NCBI GenBank assembly: GCA_934102215.1
Contig: CAKOSH010000004.1
Coordinates: 1-64,000, forward strand
DNA: 64,000 bases
Source of the DNA: an uncultured Bacilli bacterium
GTDB lineage: Bacteria; Bacillota_I; Bacilli_A; RF39; UBA660
Direction of reading: 5' to 3'
A model generated the notes under the pieces. That model saw only the letters and a program-made list of their open reading frames with translations, did not search any database and was not told where the DNA came from. A program made the position numbers and the translations under genes. The stretch's first letter is position 1. Each line of letters starts with the position of its first letter. This document shows positions 8,448-16,835 of the stretch, piece by piece.

Positions 8448-8465
8448 GATACTATTTCTAGTACC
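8448..8465 (-). terminator. Terminator hairpin with GAAA tetraloop, copy 2
   Basis: The minus strand reads GGTACTA-GAAA-TAGTATC followed by TTTTATATT. It lies between the stop of the DUF6273 pilin-like gene (8501) and the start of the DUF285 gene (8407), so it probably ends the upstream transcript. The hairpin and the adjoining promoter-like sequence form a cassette repeated at 12054-12108 and 27954-27987. Confidence 0.7.
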
Positions 8466-8500
8466 ATTTATTTATTAATTTCTTAATACCTTATATTTAA

Positions 8501-9667
8501 TTATCCTATTCTAAATGCTGGTGAAACACCAAGTTCAATAACTGAATATCCTTTTGAATAATATCCATACTTATTAATAGTTGTATATGCTGTATCAAAC
8601 ATTTCAAAGCCTGAACGAAGCCACCATTCTGTTGAAGAGCCATTATAACTTTTAACTGCTGGCGCAAAATTACTTGTTGTAGTTCCATTATTTTTATAAT
8701 AATCAAGTTGTCTTGTTAAACTAACAACGTGATCATAAGTATCACTAATGCTTTCATATATTTCTGGAAGTGTTAATAAATATAGTTTATCTGTTGAAGT
8801 ATAATTTTCAGCATCCATATTTCCATATCCAGATATAGTTACTGTATTTATTATATTATTCTTTAAATCAGGAGGCAATTGACTATATATGCTATTATTT
8901 ACTAATGAATACATTTCACTTTGTGGCCATCCACCTTTATTTGTACTTTTTGAACTCATTGGACCAGTTGTTATTATATCAGCAAACTCAAGCACGAATC
9001 CACATGCAGTTTGTGAAAAAGTGGAAGAATTACATTCACTTGGTGTTGATTTGTTTGCTATACGGATTGTATGCACACCATAGCTTCCTAAATCTATCTC
9101 CTTTGTATCTCCTACATTATATTTACTAGTGTTTCCACTTTTAACTGCTTTAACTATTACATCCCATGAATCAGTGCTAAATGAAACTGGCCCAGCTGGC
9201 TCTGTAATAGATGGAGTTACATTAACTTCAGTTGCTGTAACTTTAGTCGCATCATAATTACCACCAGTAAGTTCATACTTATAAGTTCCATCGGTTGATT
9301 TAATACTATCAACTTGACCATTACTAGGACTAAATTCAATTACAAAACTAGTTAAATTTCCAGATTCTTTTTCAATTTTACAATATTGACCAGTAGATAA
9401 GGTAGTACTAGTGGTACAAGGAATGATGTTAGTAGAAGCATTAGGAACATCCTTAGAACCGACAGTAGCATATCTTGTATGTTTACCAAAAGTAGTCAAA
9501 TATTGTTGTTGAGCAATTCTAACCATTTCCTTTGTTTCTGTAGTAAATGTATCTTTTTTAGCCTGATTAAACATACCAAGTACATTTGGCACAGCAACTA
9601 ATACTAGTATAGCAAGAATAGCAATAACTGCTAATAACTCAACTAATGTAAAACCATGTTTTTTCAT
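8501..9667 (-). CDS. Prepilin-type protein with DUF6273 C-terminal domain
   Basis: The 388-residue protein begins MKKHGFTLVELLAVIAILA, a prepilin cleavage and methylation signal, followed by a pilin-like alpha helix (VPNVLGMFNQAKKDTFTTET) and a pseudopilin-like globular region. From about residue 165 it carries a domain ending WWLRSG...LGVSPAFRIG, the DUF6273 type seen in Firmicutes surface proteins. The same tail occurs in the proteins at 9702 and 16836. It lies 34 bp after the stop of the 9702-12050 gene with AAAGGA before its ATG, so the two probably form an operon. Likely a secreted pilus-like subunit or exposed protein. Confidence 0.82.
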   Translation of the reverse strand: MKKHGFTLVELLAVIAILAILVLVAVPNVLGMFNQAKKDTFTTETKEMVRIAQQQYLTTFGKHTRYATVGSKDVPNASTNIIPCTTSTTLSTGQYCKIEKESGNLTSFVIEFSPSNGQVDSIKSTDGTYKYELTGGNYDATKVTATEVNVTPSITEPAGPVSFSTDSWDVIVKAVKSGNTSKYNVGDTKEIDLGSYGVHTIRIANKSTPSECNSSTFSQTACGFVLEFADIITTGPMSSKSTNKGGWPQSEMYSLVNNSIYSQLPPDLKNNIINTVTISGYGNMDAENYTSTDKLYLLTLPEIYESISDTYDHVVSLTRQLDYYKNNGTTTSNFAPAVKSYNGSSTEWWLRSGFEMFDTAYTTINKYGYYSKGYSVIELGVSPAFRIG

Positions 9668-9701
9668 AATAAATATTACAATCCTTTCTATATTATTTTA
9701 A

Positions 9702-12050
9702 CTAACCAACCTTAAATGCTGGAGAAATTCCACCATCACGATAAGCATGACCATAACCACGCATACCATAAAATTGAATATCATCGCTATATCTAGCAGA
9801 ACGATGCCACCAAAAATAGCTGCTTCTTCCATCTTTCTTTTCAGTTGCACTATAATTTTTGAATGTTGTTCCTTTACTTACATAATAGTCTAACTGTCTT
9901 GAAGAACTTTTTGCTGTATCTACTTCGTTGCCAGTTGAAGAACCAGTACTTGACCAATCACCCCACATACCAGTCCAATCGCCCCAGACTTCTGTTGGAG
10001 ATAATAAATATAACTTATCTGTTGATGTAAAATTAGATGATTCCTTACTTCCATGTCCAGAAACAACCCTAGTATTTACAATAACACTTTGTAAATCACT
10101 TGGTAATTGTTTAAATATATCATTATTTAAATAAGTTCTTAATTTACTTGCTGGCCATCCTCCAACATTTGTTCCATATTGATAATATTTACCATTATAA
10201 GTTCCAGCTGGATTCATATTATATCTTACTATTATATCTGCAAATTCTATTACAAAACCACATGCTGTCGCAGAATAAGAAGAAGAATTACACGAACTTG
10301 GTTTTGATGTATTTGCTACACGAACTGTATGAGTTCCAAATGTTCCCACATTAACTGACTTAGTATCGCCCAAATTATATTTACAAGTATTACCATTTCT
10401 AACAGAATAAGCAATTGTAGACCAACTATCTGTACTAAAAGATGATGGATTAATCTTATCTGAAAAATAACCTTTATTACTACAATTATCAATCTTAGCA
10501 TATGTTTTATCTATCTTAGAACTACTATATATAGTACCAAATCCTCCAACTAATTTAGTTGAATCTTTAAACATATTAGAACTATCTGTTACATTATTTG
10601 TAATAAATTTATTGCTAACATATATTGTCTTTAAATTTGGAATACCATAAAACATCTTATTCATATTTGTAACATTTCTCGTATCAAAGCTACTTAAATC
10701 TAATTCTTTTATTATGGTAGATTCAAACATTCCACTCATGTCTTTTACTTTACTTGTATTAAAACTTTTTACATTAAGAACTGTTGAAGCACAATTAGAA
10801 AACATACCCGCCATATTTGTTACGTTACTGGTATCAAAATTGCTTACATCTATATTTGCAGCAACAACGTTATGAAACATCATTTCCATATCTGTTACCT
10901 TACTTGTGTTGAACTTACTTACATCTATATTTGTAGCCTTACTATAGCAAAACATTAAACTCATATTTGTAACATTACTTGTATCAAAGCTGCTTAAATC
11001 TAAAACTGTAGCTTTACTATTCCAAAACATCCAACCCATATTTGTTACTTTACTTGTATCAAAATTTTTTAAACCTTTTATTGTTGTGGCTTGACTTCCA
11101 GCAAACATAGAAGCCATATTAATTACATTGTTTGTATTAAATTTACTTACATCTAATATTGTGGCTTTACTATTCCAAAACATACCGCTCATATTTATTA
11201 CATTGCTTGTATCAAAACTACTCATATCTATACTTGAAGCATTAGAAAAATAAAACATATATCTCATAGATACAATTGGTTTTCCATTAATAGAATTACA
11301 TAATTTTGTTGTTACTGGAACTGTACTATCTTTATCAGTTAATGTAACTCCCCAACCATCATCAGTAATATTAACCCATGAATTTCCTTCTCTCTCTTGC
11401 TTATATCTATAAGTATATTGCCCACTTACATATTCAACGCCTTGTTTAAGTTCACCATTATACGTGCAAGCAGTTTGAACAGGTTTAGTTGTTGTTGTAG
11501 TTGTTGTCGTTGTCGTACTAGAATCATCTATTCCAGAAGCTATATTACATATTGGATAATCACTTACATTTAATGATTCATCTGTTACATAATTATATTT
11601 TTTATTTTTACTATCATAATCACAATATAAATATGTCTTAGGATTTACATAATCACCATCTTCATTAGGAGAAAAAACAACAATTCCTTTACAACTTTCT
11701 TTCTTATAAGTAACATCATTAATATAAGAATCATTATAATCCTGTGCTTTATTATTATCTTTCTTCTCTTGTAAATTACTTAAACATATATATTTCTTAT
11801 CAGTATTATTATCATAAGACTGAGGACAACCATAAGTATTATCAAGTGGATCAAAGCAAAAATCCTCTAAATATGTTTTAGCTACACTTGATACATTATT
11901 TTCTTGTATAATCATAGTCTTCTTAATATTATCATTATATATTTTCAAAGTAGCAAGAGTCCCAATTGTACCTAATATAGCAATAATAGCAATAACAGCT
12001 AAAAGTTCGATCAAAGTAAAGCCATTTTTATTAATATTATACCTATTCAT
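9702..12050 (-). CDS. Prepilin-type surface protein with DUF285 repeats and DUF6273 tail
   Basis: This 782-residue mosaic has the same prepilin leader and cysteine-rich head as the protein at 6188-8407 (nearly identical over about 200 residues), then a pure Thr linker, the pre-repeat module (INGKPIVSMRYMF) and about ten DUF285 units. Its C-terminal DUF6273 domain (about 240 residues, ending GGISPAFKVG) resembles that of the next gene. The middle repeats differ from the paralogue while the ends match, suggesting recombination. The ATG at 12050 is preceded by AAGGA and the shared TTGTATAAT promoter-like element. Likely cell-surface or pilus-linked; function is inferred. Confidence 0.84.
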   Translation of the reverse strand: MNRYNINKNGFTLIELLAVIAIIAILGTIGTLATLKIYNDNIKKTMIIQENNVSSVAKTYLEDFCFDPLDNTYGCPQSYDNNTDKKYICLSNLQEKKDNNKAQDYNDSYINDVTYKKESCKGIVVFSPNEDGDYVNPKTYLYCDYDSKNKKYNYVTDESLNVSDYPICNIASGIDDSSTTTTTTTTTTKPVQTACTYNGELKQGVEYVSGQYTYRYKQEREGNSWVNITDDGWGVTLTDKDSTVPVTTKLCNSINGKPIVSMRYMFYFSNASSIDMSSFDTSNVINMSGMFWNSKATILDVSKFNTNNVINMASMFAGSQATTIKGLKNFDTSKVTNMGWMFWNSKATVLDLSSFDTSNVTNMSLMFCYSKATNIDVSKFNTSKVTDMEMMFHNVVAANIDVSNFDTSNVTNMAGMFSNCASTVLNVKSFNTSKVKDMSGMFESTIIKELDLSSFDTRNVTNMNKMFYGIPNLKTIYVSNKFITNNVTDSSNMFKDSTKLVGGFGTIYSSSKIDKTYAKIDNCSNKGYFSDKINPSSFSTDSWSTIAYSVRNGNTCKYNLGDTKSVNVGTFGTHTVRVANTSKPSSCNSSSYSATACGFVIEFADIIVRYNMNPAGTYNGKYYQYGTNVGGWPASKLRTYLNNDIFKQLPSDLQSVIVNTRVVSGHGSKESSNFTSTDKLYLLSPTEVWGDWTGMWGDWSSTGSSTGNEVDTAKSSSRQLDYYVSKGTTFKNYSATEKKDGRSSYFWWHRSARYSDDIQFYGMRGYGHAYRDGGISPAFKVG

Positions 12051-12090
12051 ATTACACATCCTTATTCTATATAAATTATACAATATAAAA

Positions 12091-12108
12091 GATACTATTT
12101 CTAGTACC
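12091..12108 (-). terminator. Terminator hairpin with GAAA tetraloop, copy 3
   Basis: Identical to copy 2 (GGTACTA-GAAA-TAGTATC then TTTTATATT on the minus strand). It starts 3 bp after the ppa stop codon and so probably terminates ppa, with the DUF285 gene promoter immediately beyond. Confidence 0.72.
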
Positions 12109-12110
12109 AT

Positions 12111-12605
12111 TTATTTATTTTCATTATTCTTTATATAATTTTTACGAGCTTGTTCAATTATCTTTAAAGCTTTATTCTTAGGATAATAGTTTTCAACTTT
12201 AACATCTATCTTTTGTAAAACTTTATAATTTTCAAAGAAATTTCTTATTTCATCAAGTATAAATTTAGATAAATCATTAAGTTCATGTATTTCATTATAT
12301 CTAGGATCAACATCTACAACTGATATTATCTTATAATCTTCAAATCCATTATCAGTTATTTTAAGAACACCTATTACTCTAGCTGGAATAATACATCCAG
12401 GATAAGTAGGTTCTGTTCCAATAACAAGTATATCAAGTGGATCCCCATCACCAGCAAGAGTGTTATTAATAAACCCATATTCAGCAGGATAGCCCATTGC
12501 ACTATATAAAACTCTATCTAATTTAATTTTTCCATCTTTAATTTCAAATTTATTTCTACTTCTATATGGAATCTCTATAACAGCTTCAATTACATCATTT
12601 TTCAT
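12111..12605 (-). CDS. ppa: Inorganic pyrophosphatase (family I)
   Basis: Family I soluble pyrophosphatase hydrolyses PPi to phosphate with Mg2+, driving biosynthetic reactions. The 164-residue protein has the signature DGDPLDILV, the upstream EIPYRSRNKFE segment, YPAEYGFI, and DVDPRYNEI with the third metal-binding aspartate. The length is slightly short but complete. The start follows a good AGGAGG-like site. A housekeeping gene flanked on both sides by pilin-like genes, it may share a transcript with the upstream flagellin-like pilin gene (11 bp gap). Confidence 0.94.
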   Translation of the reverse strand: MKNDVIEAVIEIPYRSRNKFEIKDGKIKLDRVLYSAMGYPAEYGFINNTLAGDGDPLDILVIGTEPTYPGCIIPARVIGVLKITDNGFEDYKIISVVDVDPRYNEIHELNDLSKFILDEIRNFFENYKVLQKIDVKVENYYPKNKALKIIEQARKNYIKNNENK

Positions 12606-12616
12606 AAAATCTCCTC

Positions 12617-14500
12617 CTATTTAACTTTTGAAAGTGCACTAGTAACAATATTTTTAGCAGTAGTAGCATTACTTACACTTGAAAGATTAGTATTACTTAC
12701 TCCTAAAGAACTCGCAGAATAACTATTATTTTCAGTTATTTCAGCTATATGATTTAGTGCTTTAAAATAAGTAACATATTGAATATTATATTCTTCTCTT
12801 TCATTATCACTACCACTAACCGCACTAGTAGCAAGTTCAAGCATACTATTTAATATATCTTTAACAGAATTTACAATACAATTATTATCTTTACATTTAG
12901 TGAAAGTAATTAGTTTTTCAGCTTTAGAATTATTAGCATTTAAACTAACCATATTTAAATTCATTTTTCTTTGATAATTTTTTATAATATTTAAACTATT
13001 ACTATTATAATTAGCACAACTTATACTACTTAAACTATCATCATGTATATCATATAATAAATAATCACTATAATAATCACTATCACCAAATAATAAAATT
13101 CCATTAAAAGCAATATCTTTTTTAACATCATCAATTCCTTTAATTAAAGCAGTAAGTTCATCATCATAACTCTTTATATCACTTGAAGTATTTGTTCCAT
13201 TACTACAACTTGTCATTAATTCATGCATACGATAAGACATATTTATCACATCGTTAAGAGCACCACTAGCTGTTTGAAGCATTGAAACTTCATCTTGCCA
13301 TACATCACTTCCTGTTAAATCTTTTTTGCTATTATTTTTAATATATTCAGCTGCATCATCATAAACTTTTTTACTACTAGCTTTAGTTAATACATTATCA
13401 CCATTTTTAAATATAGAATTTTTACTTATTGAACTATCACTCATATTTTTAGAAAATACATCTAAATTATCAAATAACTTTTGTACTTCCATATCAATAG
13501 ACAAACGATCATCATCACTATCAGTAGTAGAATAAGTAGTTCTATAAGATAATTCATATATTCTTTTAACCATATTTAAGACAACATCTAATTTACATTC
13601 TTTATCACTGCACCCATAAAATGAAAGTCTATATTCAAGAGCATTTATTTCAGCGCCTAAACTTGATCTAAAATATGATACAGTTCTTATTGCTTCATAA
13701 ACAATATTTAAATCTTTATCATAATCACTAAATGTAAAACTATCTATTTTTAAATTACTAGGACTAACAATCTTAACAACATATTTACCAGTTAATTCAT
13801 TATTAGGCTGTAATATCTTAGAACCTAAATATTCATAATTATACACATTATTTATTTCATTATTAAGACTATTAATTTCTTCTTTAATTGCTTTTATATC
13901 TTCTTCTAGGTTAGTATCATTACTTGCTTGAACTATTAATTCATTTTCTCTTTGAAGTATTGAATGAATTTCACTTAATTTCTCTTCCATTAATGAAAGA
14001 TAATACATATCATTATTAATTTTAATATTACATCTAGGATATAATCCAGGATTTAGAGCTTCATCAGTTATATAACCATATTCACCAGTATCAGGATTAC
14101 CACAATATAAATAAACAGTTGGTACAACATAATCACCATCTTCATTTTTATCAAATGTTATAATACCTTTACATTCATCTTTTTTATAAGTTACTTTATT
14201 TATATAATTACCAAATTTATTATCTTGTAAATCATCTAAACATATATATTTATTACTAGTGTAATTATTATACGAAGAAGGACACACATAAGAACTATCA
14301 ACAGGTTCAAAACAATAATCTTCTAAATATATTTTAGATGTATTAGCTACATTATTTTCTTGAACTATCATAGTCTTTTTAATACTATCATTATATACTT
14401 TAGTTACAGAAACAGCAACAATAGTACCAAGCAAACCAATAATTGCTACTACTGCTAAAAGTTCAATCAAAGTAAACCCAGTTCTATTCTTAAATACCAC
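12617..14500 (-). CDS. Prepilin-type protein with several flagellin-like helical segments
   Basis: Residues 1-30 are a prepilin signal (RTGFTLIELLAVVAII), and the head to about residue 158 resembles the two DUF285 pilins here. The remainder is not DUF285. It contains repeated segments resembling bacterial flagellin D0/D1 helices: residues 173-230 (LSEIHSILQRENELIVQASN, ending GSKIL), 263-295 (RSSLGAEINALEYRL, like the flagellin C-terminal helix), 305-350, 405-461 (ASGALNDVINMSYRMHEL, then NGTNTSSD and FNGILLF) and 512-590 (LNSMLELATSAVSGSDNERE). Flagellin resemblance is my reading of the sequence; export by a pilin route is inferred. GTG start at 14500, after AGGAGTGG. Confidence 0.8.
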   Translation of the reverse strand: MVFKNRTGFTLIELLAVVAIIGLLGTIVAVSVTKVYNDSIKKTMIVQENNVANTSKIYLEDYCFEPVDSSYVCPSSYNNYTSNKYICLDDLQDNKFGNYINKVTYKKDECKGIITFDKNEDGDYVVPTVYLYCGNPDTGEYGYITDEALNPGLYPRCNIKINNDMYYLSLMEEKLSEIHSILQRENELIVQASNDTNLEEDIKAIKEEINSLNNEINNVYNYEYLGSKILQPNNELTGKYVVKIVSPSNLKIDSFTFSDYDKDLNIVYEAIRTVSYFRSSLGAEINALEYRLSFYGCSDKECKLDVVLNMVKRIYELSYRTTYSTTDSDDDRLSIDMEVQKLFDNLDVFSKNMSDSSISKNSIFKNGDNVLTKASSKKVYDDAAEYIKNNSKKDLTGSDVWQDEVSMLQTASGALNDVINMSYRMHELMTSCSNGTNTSSDIKSYDDELTALIKGIDDVKKDIAFNGILLFGDSDYYSDYLLYDIHDDSLSSISCANYNSNSLNIIKNYQRKMNLNMVSLNANNSKAEKLITFTKCKDNNCIVNSVKDILNSMLELATSAVSGSDNEREEYNIQYVTYFKALNHIAEITENNSYSASSLGVSNTNLSSVSNATTAKNIVTSALSKVK

Positions 14501-14574
14501 TTAAAACCACTCCTATTCTATAACAATTATACAATCTAAGGAGTGCAAAATCAAGAATATTTTAACAAACAAAA

Positions 14575-14593
14575 AGTCAATATTTAATTGACT
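14575..14593 (-). terminator. rpmF terminator
   Basis: The minus strand shows a 7-bp stem AGTCAAT/ATTGACT with a 5-nt loop followed by TTTTT, overlapping the last bases of the rpmF stop codon. It separates rpmF from the flagellin-like pilin gene. Confidence 0.75.
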
Positions 14594-14807
14594 ACTTTGT
14601 TTCTTCTTTTTGAACTTTAATTGCTTCTTTTCCTTTATAATAACCACATTTAGTACAAGCTCTATGAGGTGCTACTGTTGCTCCACAATTACTACAAGTT
14701 GATACAGTAGGAGCTGTTTTCTTTAAATGAGTTCTTCTTTGTCTTTTAGCAGTTTTACTAATTCTTCTAAAAGGTAAAGCACCGAATAAAGTAATATTTA
14801 ATTTCAT
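14592..14807 (-). CDS. rpmF: 50S ribosomal protein L32 with an N-terminal extension
   Basis: L32 is a small zinc-ribbon protein of the large ribosomal subunit. The 71-residue product has the conserved FRRISKTAKRQRRTH segment and a zinc ribbon CxxC...CxxC (CSNCG, CTKCG), with a charged C-terminal tail. Typical L32 begins MAVPxRR; here the start is MKLNITLFGALPFRR, adding about eight residues. The start is firm because GGGAGG precedes the ATG at 14807; further upstream starts lack a ribosome site. The extended N-terminus is unusual. Confidence 0.93.
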   Translation of the reverse strand: MKLNITLFGALPFRRISKTAKRQRRTHLKKTAPTVSTCSNCGATVAPHRACTKCGYYKGKEAIKVQKEETK

Positions 14808-14909
14808 TTTTATTCCTCCCTTAGTCATGCTATAAATTTTCATTTGCTTATGTATTTTCTCATAAATTAAGAAAAATATCAAGAGAATTTAACTATTTTC
14901 ATAATAAAT

Positions 14910-14938
14910 TTGTATAAATCATACTTTTTTGATATAAT
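14910..14938 (+). promoter_or_regulatory. Sigma-A-type promoter for the HAD/tmcAL operon
   Basis: TTGTAT (14910-14915), a 17-bp spacer and a perfect TATAAT (14933-14938) sit upstream of the plus-strand gene at 14975, in the divergent gap with rpmF. Confidence 0.6.
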
Positions 14939-14974
14939 TAAACATATATTTAATTAAAAAAAGAGGGGTTAAAA

Positions 14975-15661
14975 GTGAAAAAACTGCTTGTTAGTGATTA
15001 CGATGGTACATTTAATAAACATAATAGTAAAAGAATTATAAGTAGTAATATAGATGCAGTAAAAGAATTCATAGACAAAGGCAATATATTCTCTCTCGCT
15101 TCCGCAAGAAGTTTCAATTCACTTAAAAGTGAAACAGAGAAATATCATATACCATATAATTATTTAATATGTAATAATGGTGGAGCTATATTTGATAAAG
15201 ATGACAATATAATATTCTTTCATCCAGTTCTTAATAGTTCATTATTAAAGATATTAAAGTATATAAATAAACTTGGTATATTAAAAAGTATATTATTTAA
15301 AGATTTCTATGGTAATGTAACAACTGATCTAAATGAAGTATGTGATATTATATGCACTATTAATGCAGATAATTTAGATAAATTAAATCAAATACAAGAA
15401 GAATTAAATTATTTATGTTCTACCCCATTCTTTCATTTACTTGTTTTTAGTGAAAAAATGGATAAAGCAGATGGTATAGATATTATCGCATCTAAAGAAT
15501 CTATAACAGAAGAATCAATATATACAATTGGTAATGATTTCTTTGATAAAAATATGTTACTTAGATATAAAGGATATAGAATGATTAATAGTAATCCTCT
15601 TCTTTATAGAAGTAACATTAGTAAAACTGAATCAGTAAAAGCTTTAGTAAGGAGATTATAA
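14975..15661 (+). CDS. HAD-IIB (Cof-like) phosphatase
   Basis: The 228-residue product has HAD motif I near the N-terminus (LVSDYDGTF), motif II in the SLASARS segment and the acidic motif IV (IGNDFFDKNML). A C2-type cap lies between, as in Cof/YidA sugar-phosphate or flavin-phosphate phosphatases. It begins with GTG at 14975 after GAGGGG and is driven by the promoter at 14910-14938. It is followed within 5 bp by tmcAL, so the two are co-transcribed. The protein is somewhat shorter than usual for the group; the substrate is unknown. Confidence 0.82.
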   Translation: MKKLLVSDYDGTFNKHNSKRIISSNIDAVKEFIDKGNIFSLASARSFNSLKSETEKYHIPYNYLICNNGGAIFDKDDNIIFFHPVLNSSLLKILKYINKLGILKSILFKDFYGNVTTDLNEVCDIICTINADNLDKLNQIQEELNYLCSTPFFHLLVFSEKMDKADGIDIIASKESITEESIYTIGNDFFDKNMLLRYKGYRMINSNPLLYRSNISKTESVKALVRRL

Positions 15662-15666
15662 TAGTA

Positions 15667-16815
15667 ATGAGAAAAGTAGTAGGAATAGTATGTGAATATA
15701 ATCCATTTCATAACGGACACTTATATCAAATTAATAAGATTAAAAAGAAATATGATAGCCCAATTATTATCGCATGTTTAAGTAGTACTTTTACACAAAG
15801 AGGTGAATTATCTGTATTAAATAAGTGGCAAAAAACAAAAGTAGCACTTGAAAATGGAATTGATATTGTTATAGAACTTCCATATGTTTATGCTACTCAA
15901 AGTAGTGATATATTCGCAAGATATTCAGTTGCCCTATTAAATAAATTATATGTTGATGTATTATGTTTTGGAAGTGAACGCGAAGACATAGAGAGTATTA
16001 AAAAAGCCGCAAGATATCAAGTTGAAGATATAAATTTTGATATAATAACTAAAAAATATCTTAATGAAGGAATAAGTTACCCTACTGCTCTTAACAAAGC
16101 ATTAAATGAACTTTGCAATATAAGTATAACTGAACCAAATGACTTACTTGCTCTTAGCTATCTAAAAGAAATATATAGAAATGGTTATTTCATGGATGTT
16201 TATAATATTAAAAGAACAAGTAATTATCACGATCTAGATTCAAATGCTAAAGTAGTATCTGCATCAAATATAAGAACTAGACTCTTAAATAAACAAAATA
16301 TAAAAGATAAAGTACCTAACAATGTATATGAATTATTAAAAGATAAAGTTCTTGAAACAAAGTATTTTGAATATTTAAAATATAAAATATTAACAGAAGA
16401 AGATTTAGAAAAGTATGTTGATGTAGATGAAGGACTAAATACAAGAATTAAAAAAGCAATATTAAAATCTAATTCATTAGATGAACTTATCAAAAATATT
16501 AAAACTAAAAGATATACTTATAATAAGATATCAAGAATGTTAAATCATATATTTTGCTCATTCACAAAAGAAGATAATAAGAAAGTAAGATATTTAGAAT
16601 ATATAAGAATATTAGGTTTCACAGATAAAGGAAGAAAATATTTAAATGAAATTAAAAGTGAAATAACACTACCTATTCTTAACAAGTATAATACTAAGTA
16701 TGATGCTTTAAGAATAGAAAAAAGAATTACAGAACTTTATTCATATATTTATGAAGATATAAATAAACAAGAAATACAAAATATTCCAATATATATAAAA
16801 GAAAATCAGGATTAA
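15667..16815 (+). CDS. tmcAL: tRNA(Met) cytidine acetate ligase TmcAL (YlbM)
   Basis: TmcAL acetylates the wobble cytidine of elongator tRNA-Met using acetate and ATP. The 382-residue protein has the nucleotidyltransferase motif at its N-terminus (GIVCEYNPFHNGHLYQI, containing HNGH), FTQRGELSVLNKW and ELPYVYATQSSDIFA, all typical of the DUF795/YlbM family. The start at 15667 follows AAGGAG. The stop codon lies within the stem-loop of a bidirectional terminator. Together with the HAD gene it forms the only non-mobile plus-strand transcription unit in the window. Confidence 0.94.
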   Translation: MRKVVGIVCEYNPFHNGHLYQINKIKKKYDSPIIIACLSSTFTQRGELSVLNKWQKTKVALENGIDIVIELPYVYATQSSDIFARYSVALLNKLYVDVLCFGSEREDIESIKKAARYQVEDINFDIITKKYLNEGISYPTALNKALNELCNISITEPNDLLALSYLKEIYRNGYFMDVYNIKRTSNYHDLDSNAKVVSASNIRTRLLNKQNIKDKVPNNVYELLKDKVLETKYFEYLKYKILTEEDLEKYVDVDEGLNTRIKKAILKSNSLDELIKNIKTKRYTYNKISRMLNHIFCSFTKEDNKKVRYLEYIRILGFTDKGRKYLNEIKSEITLPILNKYNTKYDALRIEKRITELYSYIYEDINKQEIQNIPIYIKENQD

Positions 16816-16834
16816 TTAGTCCTGATTATTTTAT
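16804..16834. terminator. Bidirectional terminator between tmcAL and the TasA-like DUF285 gene
   Basis: AATCAGGA (16804-16811) pairs with TCCTGATT (16820-16827). A T-rich run follows on the plus strand (TATTTTATTTT) and a T-rich run follows on the minus strand as well. It serves two convergent genes and includes the tmcAL stop codon. Confidence 0.8.
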
Positions 16835-16835
16835 T

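Noticed and set aside
8401..8467. A longer N-terminus for the DUF285 pilin proteins (start at 8467, likewise 12110)
   Set aside because: The extra 20 residues come from the terminator-promoter cassette; the ATG at 8407 (12050) has a correctly spaced AAGGA and gives a normal prepilin leader.
16227..16493. Minus-strand open frame inside tmcAL
   Set aside because: No ribosome site and no recognisable domain; it mirrors the codon usage of the real gene.
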